Positions 9,528-14,995 of a stretch of DNA of 14,995 nucleotides are shown here, in pieces. The stretch covers positions 1,197 through 16,191 of the forward strand of contig JADGJH010000605.1 in the NCBI GenBank assembly GCA_027596945.1, in the 5' to 3' direction. Position 1 is the stretch's first letter. The number at the start of each line of letters is the position of its first letter. Source of the stretch: Physocladia obscura. Taxonomy: Eukaryota; Chytridiomycota; Chytridiomycetes; Chytridiales; Chytriomycetaceae. Both the position numbers and the translations under genes were made by a program. Below the pieces are notes generated by a model. The model did not search any database and was not told the DNA's origin. It saw only the letters and a list, made by a program, of their open reading frames with translations.

Positions 9528-10341
9528 ATGTCAGTTGATCAAATTGCAAAGGGCTTCACAGATTTCTACTATAACGCATTCGACACAAACCGAGCTGGAC
9601 TAGCTCCTCTCTACGTACGTTAATGCGCCGTCAAGAAATGCCCTTTTTCGTGATCTGATTATTTGTTGTTTTTCTCAATCGTATCTGGATATATGGATAT
9701 CGCAGCGAGAGGTCTCAATGCTTACGTACGAAGATAAACAGTTCGTTGGAGCGCAAAATATTGTTAATCATTTGGCGGTGAGTCGTTGGTTTAATTCACG
9801 ATCTTACAAGTTTGCGGTTTTTGAGTGATCAACAGCAGCGAATCAACTGAAGATCATTGATACAATAAAATAATAGTATTCTTACGTTTACGTCCAAATC
9901 GTATCAGACTGATCTTACTTATATTTTATTATTTTTTCAGAGCTTGCCAGTCCAACGCATCAAACATTTGATCACAAAATGTGATGCACAGCCATCTCAT
10001 CCCACTCAAGGATCTATTTTGATTACGGTGATGGGCCAGTTGCAGGTGAGAATTCGTTGGAATCCAAAATAGACTTCCAAACAAGTTGTTCACCCCAGTT
10101 CGACGATTCGCCAGCTCCCATGGCTTTTGTTCAAACATTTAATTTGTATCCTGAAGGCCCCTCAAATTACTTCGTTTACAATGGTAATTAATTTCATTTA
10201 TTTATCAGTTCCTGCTTTTTAATTTTCTGATTTATTTAGATATTTTTCGTCTTGTCTGTGAGTACTTCGCCGTTTTATAGTTTGGACAAATATTGTTCTG
10301 AAAGTATCCTTTTTTTAATTTTTTTTACTCTAGTGCAGTAA
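9528..10341 (+). CDS. NTF2: Nuclear transport factor 2
   Basis: Coding exons are 9528-9614, 9706-9777, 9941-10045, 10099-10183, 10240-10257 and 10334-10341, giving 124 residues, the usual NTF2 length. Motifs run in order: an N-terminal helix with FTDFYYNAFDTNR, LYREVSMLTYED, VGAQNIVNHLASLP, CDAQPS, a strand around SILITVMGQLQ, FVQTFNLYPEGPSNYFVYND and IFRL. NTF2 is a homodimer that carries Ran-GDP into the nucleus through FG-nucleoporins. All introns have GT-AG ends, mostly with GTGAGN or GTACGT donors. The last intron (10258-10333) has a GTGAGT donor and a T-rich CTCTAG acceptor and leaves an 8-nt terminal coding exon, ending the protein IFRLVLQ. Retaining that intron would give an alternative longer tail ending near 10281. 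Confidence 0.95.
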
Positions 10342-10803
10342 AATGCTTTTTGAAATACACTCTTTTGTTGTGACGGAATTTATCTGACTTTTAGCTTATT
10401 CTTGGATGCTATATTGTTGCAGGTTGTTTCCACTGTTGAAATAAATGAACAGAAACACTAGATTCTCAGGCAAGATCTCATTTGATAATCATGGGATATG
10501 ATAGTACTGCAGCTACACAAGCTCCTTGTTCATGGAGAATATCAATGGTTGCGAAGAGGATAGTTTCTCACATTCATTGGCTGTGACAGTATCCTTGAGT
10601 CATTTTCCACTGACAGAACTTTTGATAGAATAAAGTTTGCCAACTGTCGTCATGACTTTGCCCTGTAATCAGAAAAATTGAGCAACTATCCAGCACATAA
10701 TTCAATTTGGAATCTCAATTTTGAGTTAATTTTTTGATTATTGTTGTTCCAGTATAAATTTCCATTTCTGCGAAAATAAACCAGTTTCAAAAACATACTT
10801 GCA
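10342..10803. other. NTF2 3' flank grading into repeat DNA
   Basis: An AATAAA at 10440-10445 is a plausible NTF2 polyadenylation signal about 100 nt after the stop. Beyond it CG dinucleotides become scarce (about three in 10450-10800). No gene or known motif is seen. The base-composition change near 10450 is the best estimate of the gene/repeat boundary. Confidence 0.5.
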
Positions 10804-11797
10804 ATGACGGAACCATCAGCCAGCAGCACTCCCGGCGCTGCAATTGACCTTACCATTGATCATCAACTACAATCAAGCTCAAGCAGTCAATCAGAGCTAC
10901 AGCAACTATCTTTGAATTCCAGCACTGCCAATGATATTGAGCACCTACTACATATCAAATCAGTGTATATATGCAATTTCAAAGGACAAAGAAAGAGTAA
11001 TCAGCTTCCAGGTCTGGAACTGTCATGCTTAGTTAACAATATTGGTGCAAAAACTCTGGGATATTGTGTGACTTCACTGCAAACAAGCCATTAATGTTAT
11101 TCATCCCAATACCAGATACACAACATATCAATGGTCCCCAAAAATCATGCCAGATGTCAACAGCATTGACCAATTTGTTGCTTTCAAAGAAGAACCAGGC
11201 AATCAATTGCATAAACTTTCCGGAATCAACTCAAAAAAGGTTTTATCTGCCATCTCTCAAAAAAGCCTTTTGATGACCATCTACTGTTATTGTCTGAACA
11301 TGACTAATTCTACTACTTTCAAGGAAGCAAAAAAGTCTCTGATTGAAGCAACACAAGCTGACTGTGCAGGAGCTGAGAATCAGGCTTCAATTTGTGCTAT
11401 TGTTGATTGTTTGAAAGAGGCTCATCAGAGTCACTTCAAGGCCATGGACATTCATTGGCAAATGTGGACAACAGAGATGGTTTGAGGAAATGCACATGAC
11501 CTTGACTGCAGAATTCAAGCCCCCCCTCCTTGTAAATTGGATGATTACTTTTGCCCTGTTGCTTCAAATACAATTCAAAGATCCTAAAGGTAAAGTTTTG
11601 AAGTTGCATTAAGCAAGAACAGGAGGATATTTGGTCAAGTGACAACTGTAAATACTACTATTAAGCAATCATTTCAAGAATTGGAGGAACATACAAATTC
11701 AATTATTGAGAATTTGAACATGTCTCACAGTATTATTCAGGATGCTGTGATTGCTTCTCAGGCACATTTCCATAGTTTGGCAGCAGGTGCTCTTTGA
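10804..11797 (+). pseudogene. Decayed ORF of an unknown mobile element (coiled-coil C terminus)
   Basis: ATG 10804 starts a Ser/Gln-rich segment (MTEPSASSTPGAAIDLTIDH) followed by a folded-looking stretch (VYICNFKGQRKSNQLPGLEL). The frame must shift between about 11070 and 11090 to continue as CKQAINVIHPNTRYTTYQWS and on to a TGA at 11483-11485. Protein-like sequence continues past that TGA (CKLDDYFCPVASNTIQRS) to a TAA near 11585. A third frame then gives NTTIKQSFQELEEHTNSIIE and a heptad-rich end at TGA 11795-11797. I do not recognise the family. The CpG-poor setting, the breaks and the adjoining transposons argue for a dead mobile element. It could instead be a multi-exon gene, but no good splice pairs explain the shifts. 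Confidence 0.45.
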
Positions 11798-11989
11798 ATG
11801 TCCAGAATTTGTTGAATCTTGACCATTGATGTAACCAGTAATATAATAAAATGTTTTTGAGTTTATTTATCATATCCACAAATTTTAATATCAAGAAAGA
11901 ATCCCACTGCAGGGTCAAAGCCATTACAGGTGTACCCATACTTCCTAAAATATCCTTCAAATGACAATTTCTGAAACAGCATTAAAACT

Positions 11990-12978
11990 TTACTCACAAT
12001 AAAAAAAAATATCTTCCTTAGAGCCCTCAACATATATAGATTGCAATTTTACCTTCATAGCCCCAAAAACAAGATCTATTGGATTGAAAAATGGGCAATA
12101 GGCTGGAAGGAATATCACAACAATACCCATAAGTTGCAAACTGTACACAATGTTCACATCATAATTGGTCTGAGCACCATCTAATCCAAAGTGAGTGTGG
12201 ACCTGGAAACTGAAAGACCTTGGCTGACTTTGCAAACATGACACAGAATTCAGCGAATTTTGCTCTTGTGAACATCCCTCCTGTTGAAAACACTTTGAGA
12301 ATACCATTCAGCCCAATGAAACGGAGCAGAGATATTCTGGTTTTTGAATATATTTGCTGCAATAAACTAGAGCTTGTCCACAAATCCTAAAGCCTCTCTT
12401 GCAGAGCATATCTCTGTTATTGAACAAAACGTCATCTAAAAAAACAAGATTTCCCAGCATCCAATTAAAACTGCAGAATTCCAGAGCAAATCAAACAATG
12501 TTTTTTGATGAAATTTAAATGGCCCAGCACTCCAACAATTTATAATCAAGATTGCAGAAGTGCTGATTGTCAGGTGAAACTGATTCCTGAACTGCTGCTT
12601 GCTCTCTTTAAGAAAAAGAACAGGCTCTTTTGTATATAAATCTATAATCCATTTACACTTGTCTGATCCAAATTTTTTGTACATGATGATCTTTTCCTTG
12701 CAGGTGAGAGACTGATCAGTCTCATACTGTTGAATCCAGTGTGAAATAGTCCTATATGATTTGACAAAGAGCCTCTGCAGCTGTGCTTTTGTAATGCCAA
12801 GGAAGTAGTGCATATACAGGCAATATGCCCTCACCTCTTTGCTTGCCTGTTGTGTCAAAATTGCCTTTTTAGGCGCCATATTAGTTGTAATAATCAAATT
12901 GTTGGCATGGATTCCATCTGGTGCAGTGTTGGCACCAAATTGACTGTGATCTGTACTTTGCGACTGGATTTGTGACAT
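11990..12978 (-). pseudogene. DDE transposase of the Tc1/mariner-IS630 type, frameshifted
   Basis: ATG 12978 (or ATG 12879, MAPKKAILTQ) opens a frame with a helix-turn-helix-like N terminus (KEVRAYCLYMHYFLGITKAQ, then a second helix with RTISHWIQQYE). At a run of seven T near 12443-12452 the frame shifts. The next frame gives the first catalytic region, FLDDVLFNNRDM, then GFRICGQ. A second shift near 12180-12200 leads to DGAQTNYDVNIV and FLPAYCPFFNPIDLVFGAMK, the second and third catalytic regions; the stop is TAA 11992-11990. The order and spacing match DDE_3-type transposases, which cut and paste DNA. The third acidic residue would be Asp (NPID) where Glu (NPIE) is usual. Two frameshifts make this copy dead. 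I found no terminal inverted repeats. Confidence 0.8.
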
Positions 12979-13258
12979 TTTTTTTGGAAATTTGGTGCTG
13001 GAAGCGCAATATATATGCAGAAAATAAAGTAACAACAAGAAGCATTCTGCATGCAGTGGCAAGTGCTTTTGTTGATTATTGGGATTATGCCTTTTGTAAA
13101 ATATTTTGCAATTATGGTTACTAACATGCAGGATTTTTTAACCCAACTACTTCATATAGATTAAATCTAAAAAAATAATTGAATTTTTTAACCAGTTTTT
13201 TATTTAAAAATCAAGGAAAAAAAAAAAGAAATAAAAGTGAGGGCTAAAAGAGAAACTC
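12979..13258. other. Spacer between the transposase and retroelement remnants
   Basis: AT-rich with no gene. It contains an 11-bp direct repeat ATTTTTTAACC (13133-13143 and 13183-13193) and, between the copies, the near-palindrome TAGATTAAATCTA (13157-13169). These may mark an element end or a small insertion, but cannot be assigned. Confidence 0.4.
13133..13193. repeat. Short direct repeat pair flanking a near-palindrome
   Basis: ATTTTTTAACC occurs at 13133-13143 and 13183-13193, start points 50 bp apart. The 13-bp palindrome with a single central base, TAGATTAAATCTA, sits between them. In AT-rich sequence such matches can arise by chance. Confidence 0.45.
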
Positions 13259-14995
13259 TTATTTCATTCTTAAGGAGATGGATTGTGCAATAGCTTTCTG
13301 CAATCCAAAACCTACTCTCCAAAAAAAGATTGCATGGCCAACGTCTTCTCTGACCATGTTTCTTTGTACCAACATATTGTTCAGTTTCTCCAAAAACTCC
13401 TGTGCAGAAGTTTCTAAGCCTCCAATTGTGTCCATCACAAAAGGTAAGAAGGTAAATCCCAGACTTTTGCAGCCTTGTTGATATTTGGCATTTTTCCTAT
13501 CTTCCACTTTTTTGAGAGGCTTTGTTACTTGAAAATCTCCAGTGAACTCCATTAAATTGAGTGAGTGAATCACTCCAACATCCAAGCACAGTTGTTTGCC
13601 TTCCCAGAAGTCATAAACTAAAAGGTCAGCTGGCCACAAACCCCCAGATTCTGATGGTAAGGCCACTTCACCATCTTCACAACTTGTTGACATAGGCTTG
13701 CCAGAATGTCTCTAATATAATTGTGTCTTCACTATGTACCACCAATTCTTGTACAGCCAAGAGCATGATTGCCAAAAGAGTCTTGAATTCTTTGACAAAC
13801 ATGGCATTTCTGTATGCAAGTAAATAGTTTCATCATTAGTCTAAAACAAAGAATAATTCTGTGCTCAATTGGTGACATGCAAAGCCCAAGTCCTTCAATG
13901 AGTAGTGCTAATAGGAATGCAGATGCCTCTGGCTGTTGTAGTAAATCCAATAATGCCAAGTGCCTAGGGAGGAGACAACTGCCATTAGATATAATATCAA
14001 ATCAATATGGATTGGAGCCTCTTATATCACAAAAATCTTGGGCCAATCTTTTATAGAAGAGATTTGCCAAAAAATTTTGGGGTTTTGGTGTGGCAGACAA
14101 TTCTGATAAAAGAGGCTTTGAATTTCCACAATTCAAGAGTGTTTCCAAAGTGGTGAGAGAGGCAACAAATGAGGGGCGCCTTTTGAGTTATGCTGTAGTT
14201 ATCTGAAGAATATTTGCTTGCAGTTTTATGGTTGATGTTACAGAGCCAATAAGGGCAAAACTTGACAGGTCTTTGGCTTGTAGTATCCCAAGTCCACCAT
14301 ATTTTAGAGGAATAGAAGCTAATGTGAATTGAAAATCCTGAAATTCTGCTGCAATTATATGTGCTAGAGCCTTACACAAAGCTTTGTCAAATTTGGAAAT
14401 TCCCTCAGTAATAAAATATGGAGAGCAAGTTTGTAGCACATAGGTAAGCTTTGGGATTCCAAGACAAACTCATAAAAGAAGCTATTGACATTGAAGATCT
14501 TGAAGTGCAGACAATTTTTCAATACATTGACAACATTTAGCCACACACTTTGAAAAAAGGTCAGAGTAAAATTTCTGGTTTGCAGAGACTGCACCTCCCA
14601 AAAGTTTAACTCCAGAGTCAGCTGGTATTCATTGCACCTCAGATGGGAAGATAGACTATTGTTGATCTGGTGTGGGCCAATATAGTTCACATTTTGAGAC
14701 ATTTAGATAGAGGCCTAAGGAGGGACCAGATTCTGCTACAGTAAGAAAAGCTTTATGCAATTCAGCAGTATCACCAAAAAGAGTCCAATCATCCATAATA
14801 GCACCAGCAGTTTGAATTTTGCAAGTTTTGTGGACTTGTTCTGTTGGTTTTTGAGTTGTAAGGCTTGGTATTGTTGTGAGCCTTAAGCTTGATAGTAGTT
14901 TTGGGTAGAGAGTTTTTTATTTTTAGAATGTTTTCAAAAGTCAAAATCCAACAGCCTTCTTATAGCCTTTTTCATGCCTAATCAGTCCATTTCAA
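13259..14995 (-). pseudogene. Non-LTR-type reverse transcriptase polyprotein, C-terminal half, decayed and cut by the window edge
   Basis: Reading the minus strand from the right edge: AGAIMDDWTLFGD (about 14785-14820) is the RT active-site box with paired Asp. It is followed by GLYLNVSKCELYWP, then in-frame TAG and TGA stops, and GVKLLGGAVSANQKFYSDLF. After two further stops come the thumb-like FDKALCKALAHIIAAEFQDF and LASIPLKYGGLGIL (14439-14188). A Cys/His zinc-knuckle-like motif (CHVC, FGNHALGC) lies at about 13752-13806. It is followed by PADLLVYDFWEGKQLCLDVG and a KY, GGLE tail ending at TAA 13261-13259. The tail resembles a PD-(D/E)xK nuclease-like domain that accompanies this RT family in algae, fungi and oomycetes; this assignment is inferred. 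Several frameshifts and stops show the copy is dead. The N-terminal RT part lies beyond 14995. Confidence 0.82.

Noticed and set aside
11797..13260. Terminal inverted repeats for the DDE element
   Set aside because: Comparing both flanks by eye gave no matching inverted ends beyond short AT runs. The ends are probably eroded.
1..14995. CRISPR array, rRNA or prokaryotic operon structure
   Set aside because: No regularly spaced repeats, no rRNA motifs, and the genes carry spliceosomal introns.

Overview
The window looks like nuclear DNA of an early-diverging fungus, most likely a chytrid. This is inferred from the gene set and gene style: small multi-intron genes, a fungal-type NTF2, an RRM protein of Nab3/NCOA5 type, and a Ser/Thr-rich secreted wall-type protein. 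No marker in the window fixes the species.

Layout. Bases 1-660 hold an unresolved plus-strand candidate exon with a splice-acceptor-like start. Bases 661-3971 (minus) encode a large RNA-binding protein with three coding exons: a low-complexity N terminus, an RRM, an Arg/Asp-rich domain, an anticodon-binding-like domain and a long Gln-rich tail. Bases 4655-5514 (minus) encode a two-exon MRNIP-like zinc-ribbon protein. Bases 5515-7442 form an AT-rich, CpG-poor stretch with only broken coding remnants. Bases 7443-9318 (plus) encode a secreted Ser/Thr-rich protein with a small four-cysteine module. Bases 9528-10341 (plus) encode NTF2 in six coding exons, the last only 8 nt long. From about 10450 to the right edge lies a graveyard of mobile elements: a broken unknown coiled-coil ORF (plus), a frameshifted DDE transposase of the Tc1/IS630 type (minus), and a decayed non-LTR-type reverse transcriptase with a C-terminal nuclease-like domain (minus, running off the edge).

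The most striking large-scale signal is the CpG content. Gene blocks (about 1-5700 and 7440-10380) carry ordinary to high CG dinucleotide numbers. The two repeat blocks (about 5740-7440 and 10860-14995) are almost free of CG, with sharp edges, and several in-frame stops in the dead elements are TGA. This fits CpG methylation of repeats followed by deamination, with the genes left unmethylated.

The host genes do not form an obvious pathway. Two act in nuclear RNA processing or DNA repair (Nab3/NCOA5-like and MRNIP-like), one in nuclear transport (NTF2), and one at the cell surface. I saw no CRISPR array, rRNA or convincing tRNA.
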